Numbered from the stretch's first letter, positions 1 to 7,146 are shown. The stretch is 10,225 nt of DNA from an uncultured Anaerococcus sp. (GCA_902488555.1 CABTWT010000033.1:1-10225); one strand, 5' to 3'. The notes: generated by a model from the letters alone, not told the origin. Program-made: numbers and translations.

Positions 1-90
1 GTTGCAGTTTTTGGTGCAACTTTTGGGGGCTGGTACAAAGGGACGTAGGGGTCTCCGCTACCCCTCGACCCTACCCCCTTAGGTCGAAGG
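1..90. other. GC-rich, hairpin-prone segment of unknown identity
   Basis: This stretch is about 58% G+C (52 of 90 bases) while the bases after it are strongly AT-rich. It holds several inverted repeats: GTTGCA at 1-6 with TGCAAC at 15-20, AGGGG at 47-51 with CCCCT at 61-65, and TCGACC at 65-70 with GGTCGA at 82-87; 45-50 can alternatively pair with 69-74. All three forward frames end inside or just after it (stops at 46-48, 80-82 and 93-95), so it could be the tail of a gene cut by the window edge, but no protein is recognisable. It could also be a structured RNA or the end of a mobile element. Nothing here identifies which. Confidence 0.4.
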
Positions 91-155
91 TTTAACTTTA
101 AATAACGAAAACTCACAAGATAAGCACACATCTAATAATTAAATGATTTTAGTCC

Positions 156-185
156 AAGATATTTTAAAAATATCTTCACTTTTTT
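156..185 (+). terminator. AT-rich palindrome plus T-run, possible terminator of an upstream gene
   Basis: AAGATATTTT at 156-165 is perfectly complementary to AAAATATCTT at 167-176, with one base between the arms, and six T residues follow at 180-185. The arrangement looks like an intrinsic terminator for transcription entering from the left. The stem has only two G-C pairs and almost no loop, so it may be weak. It lies just upstream of the next promoter's -35 box, so it could instead be a protein binding site. Confidence 0.4.
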
Positions 186-186
186 A

Positions 187-214
187 TTGCATATTTTCAA
201 ATCCGTGATATAAT
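187..214 (+). promoter_or_regulatory. Sigma-A type promoter of the GntR/ABC unit
   Basis: A -35 box TTGCAT (187-192) and a perfect -10 box TATAAT (209-214) are 16 bases apart. The -10 carries the extended TGn element (TGA at 206-208). Transcription should start near 221, leaving a leader of about 40 bases before the GntR start codon. Confidence 0.75.
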
Positions 215-245
215 ATTATTGTACTAAGATAGTAATACAATAATA
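214..245. promoter_or_regulatory. Inverted repeat over the transcription start, likely GntR operator
   Basis: TATTATTGTA (214-223) is perfectly complementary to TACAATAATA (236-245) around a 12-base spacer; inside it TACT (222-225) and AGTA (231-234) form a further short repeat. The site starts at the last base of the -10 box and covers the expected start point, where a bound repressor would block RNA polymerase. YtrA-type GntR proteins commonly repress their own operons, so autorepression by the adjacent regulator is the natural inference. The left arm is AT-rich and shares its sequence with the carD promoter, so part of the symmetry could be coincidence. Confidence 0.55.
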
Positions 246-251
246 CAAGTT

Positions 252-256
252 GGAGG
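252..256 (+). promoter_or_regulatory. Ribosome binding site that fixes the GntR start
   Basis: GGAGG ends five bases before ATG at 262. An in-frame TTG at 250 overlaps this site, so it cannot be the start served by it; ATG 262 is preferred. Confidence 0.85.
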
Positions 257-261
257 TAGCT

Positions 262-627
262 ATGGAATTTGATAATCAAAGGCCAATTTATTTGCAACTT
301 CTAGAAGAATTTAAGCTAAAGATATCAACTGGCCAGTGGCAAGCTGGTGAGAAGATTGATTCGGTGAGAAGTCTGGCAAGTTTTTATGAGGTAAATCCAA
401 ACACTATTCAAAAGGCTCTTTCTGAGCTTGAAAGAGAGGGGCTTACAGAGACTAGGAGGACATCTGGCAGGTTTGTTACTGATAATACATCTTTGATCTC
501 AGACCTAGAAGATGATTCCTTCAAAAAAATAGCCGATGAATTTATTGAAGGTGCAAAGAATTTAAATCTAGAGAAAGATAAAGCGATAGATGATTTAAGG
601 AATTATTGGGAGAAAAATTATGATTGA
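262..627 (+). CDS. GntR-family (YtrA subfamily) transcriptional regulator
   Basis: A 121-residue DNA-binding repressor. Residues about 10-72 form the GntR winged helix-turn-helix, with SVRSLASFYEVNPNTIQKAL at 34-53 as the recognition region and the wing ending at RRTSGRFV (65-72). The remaining roughly 48 residues are short and helical, which is the YtrA pattern: it lacks the large effector domain of FadR- or HutC-type members. ATG 262 is chosen because GGAGG sits five bases upstream. The 3' end overlaps the ATPase gene by 8 bases, so the two are almost certainly translated together. YtrA-like regulators usually control the ABC transporter encoded beside them, often in response to cell-wall-active compounds; the inverted repeat at 214-245 is the probable target. 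The inducer cannot be told from sequence. The family call is firm. Confidence 0.93.
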   Translation: MEFDNQRPIYLQLLEEFKLKISTGQWQAGEKIDSVRSLASFYEVNPNTIQKALSELEREGLTETRRTSGRFVTDNTSLISDLEDDSFKKIADEFIEGAKNLNLEKDKAIDDLRNYWEKNYD

Positions 628-1303
628 TATTAAGAATTTAACTATGGTTTATAGTGGCAGGGCAGTTCTTGATAATGTAAACTTAAGCCTAGATCAAGGG
701 CAAATTGTTGGACTCTTGGGAGAGAATGGTTCTGGGAAGACTACTCTTATAAGAATATTAGCTGGTCTTGAGAGAAATTACCAAGGAGTTGTAAGTATTT
801 GTGGTAATAGGCCTGGAAGCATTACAAATGACATAGTTGCCTATCAGCCAGACCACTTACCTTTGGATGAGAATTTAAAAATAGAAGAAGTTTGCAGTGT
901 TTATAGTATTTTTTATGAGGACTTTGATCTTAATAAATTTTATAAGCTTTTAAACAGTTTCGAAATTTCAAAGGAATTAAAGATTAAGGAATGTTCTAAG
1001 GGGATGAAAGAAAAGATTCAGATTGCCCTTACTTTATCCAGAAAAGCAAAAATTTATATCCTTGATGAACCTATGAGCGGTATAGATCCAAAGTCTAGAA
1101 AAATTGTACTAAATACAATTATCAATAACTTTGACTATGAGGGACTTATGATTATATCAACCCACCTAGTAAGTGAGGTTGAGAAAGTTTTGGACAGGGC
1201 TTTATTTTTAGATAATGGAAAGCTAGTTTTAAATGAAACAGTAGATGACATTAGAATTAACCACAACATGGGCGTGGAAGAATACTTTACGGAGGTCTTA
1301 TAA
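620..1303 (+). CDS. ABC transporter ATP-binding protein, YtrB-like
   Basis: A 227-residue cytoplasmic ATPase that powers the membrane protein encoded next. All nucleotide-binding motifs are visible: Walker A GENGSGKT (34-41), Q-loop glutamine at 76, signature CSKGMKEK (125-132) in place of the classical LSGGQ, Walker B IYILDEP (145-151), D-loop SGID (153-156) and the switch histidine at 182. The SKGM form of the signature is usual in ATPases of ABC-2/YtrB-type exporters linked to GntR regulators. The protein is near the short end of the family and lacks the C-terminal extension found in some drug-resistance ATPases. It starts inside the regulator gene (8-base overlap) and its stop codon shares one base with the permease start, so the three genes form one unit. 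The substrate is unknown; an antimicrobial peptide or envelope-related molecule is plausible by analogy only. Confidence 0.95.
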   Translation: MIDIKNLTMVYSGRAVLDNVNLSLDQGQIVGLLGENGSGKTTLIRILAGLERNYQGVVSICGNRPGSITNDIVAYQPDHLPLDENLKIEEVCSVYSIFYEDFDLNKFYKLLNSFEISKELKIKECSKGMKEKIQIALTLSRKAKIYILDEPMSGIDPKSRKIVLNTIINNFDYEGLMIISTHLVSEVEKVLDRALFLDNGKLVLNETVDDIRINHNMGVEEYFTEVL

Positions 1304-2103
1304 TGGGAAAATTATTAGGAAGAATTTTTAAAGAAGATATCAAGTCTACTATTTTATGGCTAATCTTGCCCCTTGTCCTTGCAATAGTTTTTGCTAGCCT
1401 TTTGAAAGCATTCGGTGAAAACCCCTTGGTAATGATTGGCATGGGCCTTACTATGGCATTTGTTGTAATAGGTCCGTTTGTGGCGCTAGTATCTGTAGCT
1501 ATTAATGACTATGAGAGGTTTTATGGCAAGTATGCATCATTTTATTCAGCCATACCGATAGAGACAGGATCTATATTAGGAGCAAGAATTATTAACTATA
1601 TACTTATGACTATAATAGCAGGTCTGTTTGCTTTTGCTAACTTTATGGTTTTTGTAAATCTAGCTAGTGGTTCAACTATTTATCTGTCGGATGCCTTTGA
1701 GGCTTTTGAGCGTGCTCTATCTGAAATAGGAAGAGCAAACATTGCATCAATAGTTTTATATATGATTATAATGCTAGTTACAAATATTATGCAGGTAATA
1801 TTTGCTATAAGTGCAGGATCTTCTAGAATATTTGGTAGACCATCAAAGCTAAAAGTTGTCTTGGTATTTATGGCAGTATCTCTTATCATTGGCTATATAT
1901 TTGTAGCAATTCAAGCAAATTCAGCTATGGTTTATGAAAATTCTCTCTATATAGATGACAACTTGTCCAATATTATAAATGCGGAAGTTCATAGCAGAGG
2001 TTACCAAATAACTATAGCACCTATAGCCTATAATTTAATAGTAACTTTGCTTTTAGCTGCTGGCACTTACTATATACACGACAAAAAACTTTCAGTAGCA
2101 TAA
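1303..2103 (+). CDS. ABC-2 type membrane permease, six transmembrane helices
   Basis: A 266-residue integral membrane protein, the partner of the ATPase just upstream. Six hydrophobic segments are apparent at about residues 16-36, 43-67, 95-120, 147-171, 182-204 and 236-258, the number expected for an ABC-2 half-transporter. A cytoplasmic-looking loop with charged residues (NDYERFYGKYASF, 68-80) follows the second helix; a conserved element of this kind occurs in ABC-2 permeases and may contact the ATPase. A hydrophilic stretch of about 30 residues (205-235) precedes the last helix. ATG 1303 overlaps the preceding TAA by one base and has GGAGG at 1291-1295. A strong terminator follows five bases after the stop, closing the operon. 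Sequence does not reveal what is transported. An opposite-strand frame at 1680-1889 is only its shadow. Confidence 0.9.
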   Translation: MGKLLGRIFKEDIKSTILWLILPLVLAIVFASLLKAFGENPLVMIGMGLTMAFVVIGPFVALVSVAINDYERFYGKYASFYSAIPIETGSILGARIINYILMTIIAGLFAFANFMVFVNLASGSTIYLSDAFEAFERALSEIGRANIASIVLYMIIMLVTNIMQVIFAISAGSSRIFGRPSKLKVVLVFMAVSLIIGYIFVAIQANSAMVYENSLYIDDNLSNIINAEVHSRGYQITIAPIAYNLIVTLLLAAGTYYIHDKKLSVA

Positions 2104-2107
2104 ATTT

Positions 2108-2133
2108 GGGGTGTTTTATACACCTCTTTTTTT
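2108..2133 (+). terminator. Rho-independent terminator after the ABC operon
   Basis: GGGGTGT (2108-2114) pairs with ACACCTC (2120-2126) through seven pairs, one of them G-U, closing a five-base loop TTTAT. Seven T residues follow at 2127-2133. It lies just after the permease stop codon. Confidence 0.9.
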
Positions 2134-2134
2134 A

Positions 2135-2162
2135 TTTACAAAATACCAATAAAGTGTATATT
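2135..2162 (+). promoter_or_regulatory. Probable promoter of the lipid kinase gene
   Basis: TTTACA (2135-2140) and TATATT (2157-2162) are 16 bases apart, directly after the terminator. The start point would be near 2169, about 24 bases before the ATG. The match is reasonable, but AT-rich sequence gives such matches easily. Confidence 0.5.
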
Positions 2163-2192
2163 TTACTTAAATAAACTATATAAGGAGGGCCT

Positions 2193-3098
2193 ATGAAAAC
2201 TGCCCTATTTATCTACAATCCAAACAGCGGTCAGAGAATCATAAATGAACAATTACCTTGGATTATAGACTATCTAAGTGAAAAAGAATATCTAACAAGT
2301 ATATATGCAACCCAAGCTCCAAGAGATGCTAGTAAGATAATTAGCAAATATGGAGAAAATTTTGAAGAAATCATTGTGGCTGGTGGAGATGGAACTCTTG
2401 ATGAAGCTATAGCAGCGGTTTCAAAGGCGAAAATAGACCCCCTTATTTCCTATATTCCTACTGGATCTACAAATGACTTTTCAAAGTCCTTAAAAATCCC
2501 AACAGATGTAGAAAGAGCTGTAAAACTAGCCAGTCGTGGCTATCAAAAAAGAATCGATATTGGCCAAATCGATGATAAGTATTTTGTCTATGTTGCTGCC
2601 TTTGGCTCAATATCAGACGTTTCTTTCAATACTGACCAAGATGCTAAGAATATATTTGGCAGAAGCGCCTATATTATTGAAGGTTTAAAGCAAACTTTAC
2701 CCCTAACTAACATGACAAGTTATAAAATGGATGTGTTGGTAGATGATGAAAATATAAGTGGCGATTTTATCCACTTTATGGTGACAAACTCTGTGTCTGT
2801 GGGCGGATTTGAAGGTATAACTGGCGACAATGTATCCTTATCTGATGGAATCTTTGAGCTAACAATGGTTCGCCGTCCTCAATCTTTAGTAGATGTAAAT
2901 AAAATTATATCAGGTCTTACCAATAGAGAAGAAAACGATATGTTAATCTTCCGTCAAGGTTCACACTTTGAAGTTAAGACTGATCAAAAAGTATCCTGGT
3001 CACTAGATGGTGAATATGGTGGTACAAGTACTTTTGCAAAAATAGATGCACTTAAAGAAAAAGTAAGGATGAGAACAGGTATTAGAGATAATCAATAA
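2193..3098 (+). CDS. YegS/BmrU-family lipid kinase (diacylglycerol kinase-like)
   Basis: A 301-residue soluble kinase of the DAGK catalytic superfamily, which phosphorylates diacylglycerol or a related lipid with ATP. In Gram-positive bacteria the DgkB enzyme recycles the diacylglycerol left by lipoteichoic acid synthesis. The motifs are clear: NPNSG (9-13), the nucleotide-binding GGDGTLDE (64-71), PTGSTNDF (89-96), LSDG (216-219) and the late DGE (272-274) that usually carries the catalytic acid. Length is normal for the family (about 290-310). GGAGG (2184-2188) precedes ATG 2193 by four bases. The gene stands alone between a terminator and the carD promoter. I see no convincing terminator after it, so some transcripts may run on into carD. 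Whether it is DgkB or another YegS-like enzyme with a different lipid substrate is not settled, so no symbol is given. Confidence 0.9.
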   Translation: MKTALFIYNPNSGQRIINEQLPWIIDYLSEKEYLTSIYATQAPRDASKIISKYGENFEEIIVAGGDGTLDEAIAAVSKAKIDPLISYIPTGSTNDFSKSLKIPTDVERAVKLASRGYQKRIDIGQIDDKYFVYVAAFGSISDVSFNTDQDAKNIFGRSAYIIEGLKQTLPLTNMTSYKMDVLVDDENISGDFIHFMVTNSVSVGGFEGITGDNVSLSDGIFELTMVRRPQSLVDVNKIISGLTNREENDMLIFRQGSHFEVKTDQKVSWSLDGEYGGTSTFAKIDALKEKVRMRTGIRDNQ

Positions 3099-3132
3099 AA
3101 TATTTGTATTTTATAGCATATAACATTTATGT

Positions 3133-3161
3133 TTTACTAGTTTCCAAGGATTTGATATAAT
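3133..3161 (+). promoter_or_regulatory. Promoter of the carD-gpmA operon
   Basis: A -35 box TTTACT (3133-3138) and a perfect TATAAT (3156-3161) are 17 bases apart, with an extended TGA element at 3153-3155. Transcription should begin near 3168, leaving a leader of only about 19 bases that contains the AGGAGG ribosome binding site (3176-3181). The 16 bases from 3153 match those from 206 in the first promoter at 15 positions. Confidence 0.75.
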
Positions 3162-3186
3162 ATTAATGAGAACCTAGGAGGTAAAA

Positions 3187-3666
3187 ATGTTTAAAATAGG
3201 CGATAAAATCGTATACCCTAACCACGGTGCTGGGGTGATAGATTCTATTGAGAAAAAAGAGTTTTTGGGAGAAGAAAAGGAATACTTTATCCTAAAAATG
3301 CCAATTGGTTCCATGGATATTTCAATCCCGATTTCAAATATAGACAAAATGAATGTAAGAGATGTTATTGACAAGGAATCTGGTGATGAAGTTCTTAGGA
3401 TTTTGGATGATGACCCGACACCTATGCCTGACAATTGGAATGTCAGATATAGAGAAAATCAAGAAGTTATAAAGACTGGTGATATCTTTAAAATCGCAGA
3501 AATGGTAAGAAATCTTGCGATTTTGGATAAGGAAAAAGGCCTATCTACTACAGAAAAGAAGTTGTTAAACAGAGCAAGAAGAATAATGGCCAGCGAACTA
3601 GTAATGGCAGGTTCTCTAGAAAAAGAAAAAGCAGAAGAAATGATCGATGAGTCAATCGGTCTATAA
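3187..3666 (+). CDS. carD: CarD/CdnL-family RNA polymerase-binding regulator
   Basis: A 159-residue transcription factor that binds the RNA polymerase beta subunit and stabilises the open promoter complex. Residues 1-60 are the Tudor-like polymerase-interaction domain, starting with the typical FKIGDKIVYPNHGAGVI (2-18). Residues about 61-159 are a helical DNA-binding domain with the conserved tryptophan at 84 in the PDNWNVRYRENQ segment (81-92). In mycobacterial CarD the equivalent tryptophan wedges into the DNA at the upstream edge of the transcription bubble. Length is typical. ATG 3187 follows AGGAGG at a good distance. It is the first gene of the long operon and lies 19 bases before the YacL-like gene, an arrangement known from other clostridia. 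Being an accessory initiation factor, it may also act on its own promoter; that is inference. Confidence 0.94.
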   Translation: MFKIGDKIVYPNHGAGVIDSIEKKEFLGEEKEYFILKMPIGSMDISIPISNIDKMNVRDVIDKESGDEVLRILDDDPTPMPDNWNVRYRENQEVIKTGDIFKIAEMVRNLAILDKEKGLSTTEKKLLNRARRIMASELVMAGSLEKEKAEEMIDESIGL

Positions 3667-3674
3667 GAAAGTAT

Positions 3675-3680
3675 AAGGAG
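3675..3680 (+). promoter_or_regulatory. Ribosome binding site that fixes the YacL-like start
   Basis: AAGGAG ends five bases before ATG 3686. A competing ATG at 3682 in another frame is only one base from the site and opens just a 63-codon frame, so it is not a credible start. Confidence 0.8.
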
Positions 3681-3685
3681 CATGG

Positions 3686-4786
3686 ATGAAGCGAATATTT
3701 CAATTAGTTATGACACTAATTGGAGCCGTGCTTGGTATTGTGATACTAAATGTAGTAAATGCCGCAAGTTTGTGGATGGAAACAAGCGGCATTATCTTTA
3801 TTATCGCAAATTTCCTAGCGGGTCTAATAGGTGGAATAATTTTTTATTTAATTTCAAAGTCGCTTGCAGGTAAGTTTATAGAAAACTTTTCCCATATCGA
3901 AGGGCAAATTAGTGAAATACCGGCAAGCAAGTTGATAGTTGGAACTATAGGAACAATAATAGGCATTCTTGTTGCAACTCTAATATCAAGACCTCTAACT
4001 AGCCTACAATTACCTTATGTGGGCAATTCAATTTTTGTGTTATTATCTATTTTATTATATATCGGTTTAGGTTACTTGGGATGGAGGGTTTCTACAAAGA
4101 ATTCTGACGATTTTTATAATCTATTCAAAGGCATAAGAGATAATAAGGAAAACAAATCTTCTTTTAGGCACGATAAGAATAAAAATCTTGCAAGTCCAAA
4201 GATTCTAGACACATCGGTAATAATAGATGGAAGGATAGTAGATATATTGGAGACGGATTTTATAGAGGGAGACCTCATAATATCAGAGTTTGTCCTAGAA
4301 GAATTACAACATATTGCCGATAGCCCGGATGATTTAAAAAGAGAGCGTGGGCGCAGAGGCCTAGATATAGTAAATAATATCAAAAACAACAGTAAAACCA
4401 ACCTAGTAATTGTCGATACTGACTACCCTGATATTAAAGAAGTGGATAGCAAGCTTTTAAAGCTAGCACTTGATATGAACGGCAAAGTTTTTACCAATGA
4501 CTACAATTTAAATAAGGTGGCTGATGTTCAAGGAATCCCAGTGTTAAATATAAATGACCTATCAAATGCCTTAAAACCAATAGTAATTCCTGGCGAATCT
4601 ATGGAAATAGAAGTAATAAAACTTGGAAAGGGTAGGAATCAAGGTGTTGGTTACCTGGAAGATGGTACTATGGTTGTAGTTGAAGATGGGGATAAGTATC
4701 TTGATCAAACAATTCGAGCAACTGTAACAAGTGTTTTGCAGACATCTGCAGGTCGTATGATTTTTGTTAGAAGTGAAGAGGATTAA
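3686..4786 (+). CDS. YacL-family membrane protein with PIN and TRAM domains
   Basis: A 366-residue membrane-anchored putative ribonuclease. Four hydrophobic helices lie at about residues 6-26, 34-57, 82-102 and 114-133. A charged linker (about 137-171) leads to a PIN nuclease domain (about 172-296) and a C-terminal TRAM domain (about 300-362), which usually binds RNA. The PIN acidic residues are in place: D175 in LDTSVIIDGR, E205/E206 in the FVLEELQHIA helix, D254 in EVDSKLLKLA and D272 in TNDYNLNK, so the nuclease is probably active. Length and domain order match YacL of Bacillus (about 360 residues). The gene lies between carD and ispD; its stop codon is directly followed by the ispD ATG. 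In many Firmicutes this family sits just before ispD and ispF. Its RNA target is not established, and I infer none. Confidence 0.92.
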   Translation: MKRIFQLVMTLIGAVLGIVILNVVNAASLWMETSGIIFIIANFLAGLIGGIIFYLISKSLAGKFIENFSHIEGQISEIPASKLIVGTIGTIIGILVATLISRPLTSLQLPYVGNSIFVLLSILLYIGLGYLGWRVSTKNSDDFYNLFKGIRDNKENKSSFRHDKNKNLASPKILDTSVIIDGRIVDILETDFIEGDLIISEFVLEELQHIADSPDDLKRERGRRGLDIVNNIKNNSKTNLVIVDTDYPDIKEVDSKLLKLALDMNGKVFTNDYNLNKVADVQGIPVLNINDLSNALKPIVIPGESMEIEVIKLGKGRNQGVGYLEDGTMVVVEDGDKYLDQTIRATVTSVLQTSAGRMIFVRSEED

Positions 4787-5488
4787 ATGTTAGATAATAA
4801 GTTTATCTCAGCTGTCATAACAGCTGCAGGTTCTGGCAGACGAATGAATAGCCATATTAACAAGCCTTTTTTGAATATAAGAGGCAAAAAAATCATTGAA
4901 TTAACTCTTGATACACTCACAAAGATAGATGTTTTTGATGAAATTATCCTTGTCATTAGAAAAGATGATGAGGATGAAATAAAGAGAATTATAAAAGGCT
5001 ATGATAGAGAAATAAAGTATGTTTATGGCTCTAGCACTAGGGAGCTTTCAACCTTTGAAGGACTCAAAGCCTTAAATAGCAAATGTGAATTGGTCTTAAC
5101 CCATGATGGGGTAAGGCCTTTTGCAAGTAGAGAACTTTTTCATAGAGTTCTTGAAGATTTGAAATCATACAAGGCTGTAATAAGTGCAACAAAGACAAAG
5201 GATACTATAAAAATTGTAGATGAGAATATGGTTGTTGATTTTACACCAAATAGAGACTATGTTTATAATATTCAAACTCCCCAAGCTTTTGATAAAAAGA
5301 TTCTTTTTTCTATGTATGAAAATTATGTGAAAAGCGAATTTAAAATTACAGATGACAGCCAGCTTTTTGAATTTTTCCATAGGGATATACCTGTAAAAAT
5401 TGTAAGCGGGGAATATTCCAATATTAAAATCACAACAAGAGAAGATATACTATTTGCAGAAGCCTATTTAGCAGAAAAAAGGATTTGA
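4787..5488 (+). CDS. ispD: 2-C-methyl-D-erythritol 4-phosphate cytidylyltransferase
   Basis: A 233-residue cytoplasmic enzyme of the MEP isoprenoid pathway. It joins CTP and 2-C-methyl-D-erythritol 4-phosphate to give CDP-methylerythritol and pyrophosphate. The nucleotide-binding loop AAGSGRRM (13-20) with lysine 26 in NKPF is at the N terminus. HDGVRPF (106-112), TKDTIK (137-142), the NRDYVYNIQTPQAF segment (156-169, with arginine 157) and TDDSQLFE (188-195) are all typical, and lysine 214 matches the conserved substrate-binding lysine near the C terminus. Length is normal. The ATG directly abuts the preceding stop, with GAGG at 4778-4781 inside the upstream gene. IspF, which acts two steps later in the pathway, begins seven bases after the stop; they are separate genes, not the IspDF fusion seen in some bacteria. 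The intervening kinase gene ispE is not in this window. Confidence 0.95.
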   Translation: MLDNKFISAVITAAGSGRRMNSHINKPFLNIRGKKIIELTLDTLTKIDVFDEIILVIRKDDEDEIKRIIKGYDREIKYVYGSSTRELSTFEGLKALNSKCELVLTHDGVRPFASRELFHRVLEDLKSYKAVISATKTKDTIKIVDENMVVDFTPNRDYVYNIQTPQAFDKKILFSMYENYVKSEFKITDDSQLFEFFHRDIPVKIVSGEYSNIKITTREDILFAEAYLAEKRI

Positions 5489-5495
5489 GGATATA

Positions 5496-5969
5496 ATGAG
5501 AATAGGAATAGGATATGACGTCCACAAACTAGTTGAGGATAGAAAATTGATTCTTGGCGGGGTGGAATTTGATTATGAATTGGGACTTTTGGGCCATTCT
5601 GATGCGGATGTTCTGACACATGCCATAATGGATGCGATCTTGGGCGCCTTGGCAGAAACTGACATTGGAAAATTATTCCCAGACACTGATCCTAAGTATA
5701 AAGATATATCGTCCTTAATTTTACTAGATAATGTGGTCAAATTAATGGATGATAAAGGTTATAAAATCGGTAATATAGATACTGTAGTGATATGCGAATT
5801 ACCAAAAATCAGTCCCAAAAGAGAAGAGATTAGAAAAGTAATTGCTACTCACCTAAAAACTGACATAGAAAATGTGTCAATCAAAGCCTCCACAAGCGAG
5901 GGACTAGGCTTTACTGGTCAAGCTTTAGGAATAGAGGCCAGGGCAGTAGTTATCTTAGAGGAGAAATAA
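5496..5969 (+). CDS. ispF: 2-C-methyl-D-erythritol 2,4-cyclodiphosphate synthase
   Basis: A 157-residue enzyme of the MEP pathway that cyclises CDP-methylerythritol 2-phosphate to methylerythritol 2,4-cyclodiphosphate, releasing CMP. The family works as a homotrimer with a divalent metal. The metal ligands are visible: D8 and H10 in [11 protein letters not shown], and H42 after [11 protein letters not shown] (31-41); H34 and D36 lie in the substrate loop. FPDTDP (61-66) and the C-terminal [19 protein letters not shown] region are diagnostic. Length is typical. TGAGG at 5486-5490 overlaps the ispD stop codon and supports ATG 5496, so translation is probably coupled. The stop shares one base with the metK start. 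Confidence 0.96.
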   Translation: MRIGIGYDVHKLVEDRKLILGGVEFDYELGLLGHSDADVLTHAIMDAILGALAETDIGKLFPDTDPKYKDISSLILLDNVVKLMDDKGYKIGNIDTVVICELPKISPKREEIRKVIATHLKTDIENVSIKASTSEGLGFTGQALGIEARAVVILEEK

Positions 5970-7138
5970 TGAGAAAATTATTAACAAGTGAATCAGTAAC
6001 AGAAGGACATCCAGACAAGGTCTGCGATAGGATTTCTGATGCTATCTTAGATGAATGTTTAAGACAAGATAAAGACTCAAGGGTTGCTGTAGAAACAGTA
6101 ACTTCAACCGGTTTAGTTTTAGTTGTAGGAGAAATTTCAACTAAAGCTTATGCTCCTATTGAGCAAATAGCAAGGGATACTATAAGAGAAATTGGCTATG
6201 ACGATCCAAAAGTTGGATTTGATTACTCAAATGTTGCTGTACTAACATCACTAATCGAACAATCAGCAGACATAGCACAAGGAGTAAACCAAGCCCAAGA
6301 ATATAATTCTACAAGTGAAAAATATGACAAAATTGGTGCTGGAGATCAAGGAATTATCTTTGGATACGCAGACAATGAAACCGATTCATATTTGCCAATA
6401 TCTATAGACTATGCTCATAAGCTTGCTCAAAGACTAGCAGAAGTTAGAAAAGATGGGACCCTGGCTTACCTTAGACCAGATGGCAAGAGTCAAGTAACTG
6501 TAGAATATGATGATGACAAGTTAGTGAGGATTGATAGCATTGTAATATCAGCCCAACACACAGAAGATGTTAGCCTTGAAAAAATCCGTGAAGATATCAT
6601 AAATGAAGTCATCAAAAAGGTGATTGAAGAGAGCTTAATAGATGAAAACACCAAAATTTATGTAAACCCAACTGGAAAATTTGTCATAGGTGGACCGAAG
6701 GGAGACAGTGGTCTTACAGGCAGAAAGATTATCGTAGATGCCTACGGTGGATATTCTAAATCAGGCGGAGGAGCCTTCTCAGGCAAAGACCCTACAAAAG
6801 TAGACAGATCAGCTGCCTATATGGCAAGATATGCTGCAAAAAACATGGTCGCAGCTGGACTTGCAGCTAAGCTTGAAATAGGCATTTCCTATGCCATAGG
6901 CGTTGCCCACCCACTATCAATATACGTAGATAGTTTTGGCACAGGCAAATATGATGATGAAAAACTACTTGAAATAGTAAAGGAAAACTTTGACTTTAGA
7001 CCACAAGCCATAATTGATTATCTAGACCTACAAAGACCAATTTATAAACAAACATCATCATATGGTCACTTTGGCAGAGACAATGACGACTTTACATGGG
7101 AAAAATTGGATAAAGTAGAAAAACTTAAAAATTACTAG
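5969..7138 (+). CDS. metK: S-adenosylmethionine synthetase
   Basis: A 389-residue cytoplasmic enzyme that makes S-adenosylmethionine from methionine and ATP, the cell's main methyl donor. The N-terminal [17 protein letters not shown] (4-20) includes catalytic histidine 14 and metal-binding D16/K17; glutamate 42 is the potassium/metal residue. The GAGDQG loop is at 123-128 and the phosphate-binding [16 protein letters not shown] at 267-282. All three repeated domains are present and length is normal. ATG 5969 overlaps the ispF TAA by one base, with GAGGAG at 5958-5963. In many Firmicutes metK has its own leader with a SAM-sensing riboswitch; here the one-base overlap leaves no room for one, so it must be expressed from the operon promoter or one hidden in ispF. 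The next gene starts eight bases after the stop. Confidence 0.97.
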   Translation: MRKLLTSESVTEGHPDKVCDRISDAILDECLRQDKDSRVAVETVTSTGLVLVVGEISTKAYAPIEQIARDTIREIGYDDPKVGFDYSNVAVLTSLIEQSADIAQGVNQAQEYNSTSEKYDKIGAGDQGIIFGYADNETDSYLPISIDYAHKLAQRLAEVRKDGTLAYLRPDGKSQVTVEYDDDKLVRIDSIVISAQHTEDVSLEKIREDIINEVIKKVIEESLIDENTKIYVNPTGKFVIGGPKGDSGLTGRKIIVDAYGGYSKSGGGAFSGKDPTKVDRSAAYMARYAAKNMVAAGLAAKLEIGISYAIGVAHPLSIYVDSFGTGKYDDEKLLEIVKENFDFRPQAIIDYLDLQRPIYKQTSSYGHFGRDNDDFTWEKLDKVEKLKNY

Positions 7139-7146
7139 GAGAGATA

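Noticed and set aside
1..24. Hairpin 1-20 followed by four T as an intrinsic terminator
   Set aside because: The six-pair stem with an eight-base loop is followed by only four T and then a G-run, which is weak for a terminator.
250..261. TTG at 250 as start of the GntR gene, adding four residues
   Set aside because: The TTG overlaps the GGAGG ribosome binding site, while ATG 262 sits at a proper distance from it and matches the usual N terminus of the family.
3122..3133. Small inverted repeat AACAT-TT-ATGTT near the carD -35 box as a terminator for the lipid kinase gene
   Set aside because: The stem is only five pairs with a two-base loop and no T-run, so it is not a credible terminator; as an operator it is too short to support.
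3682..3873. A 63-codon frame starting at ATG 3682
   Set aside because: It overlaps the YacL-like gene in another frame, its ATG is one base from the ribosome site, and the product is arginine/cysteine-rich with no recognisable domain.
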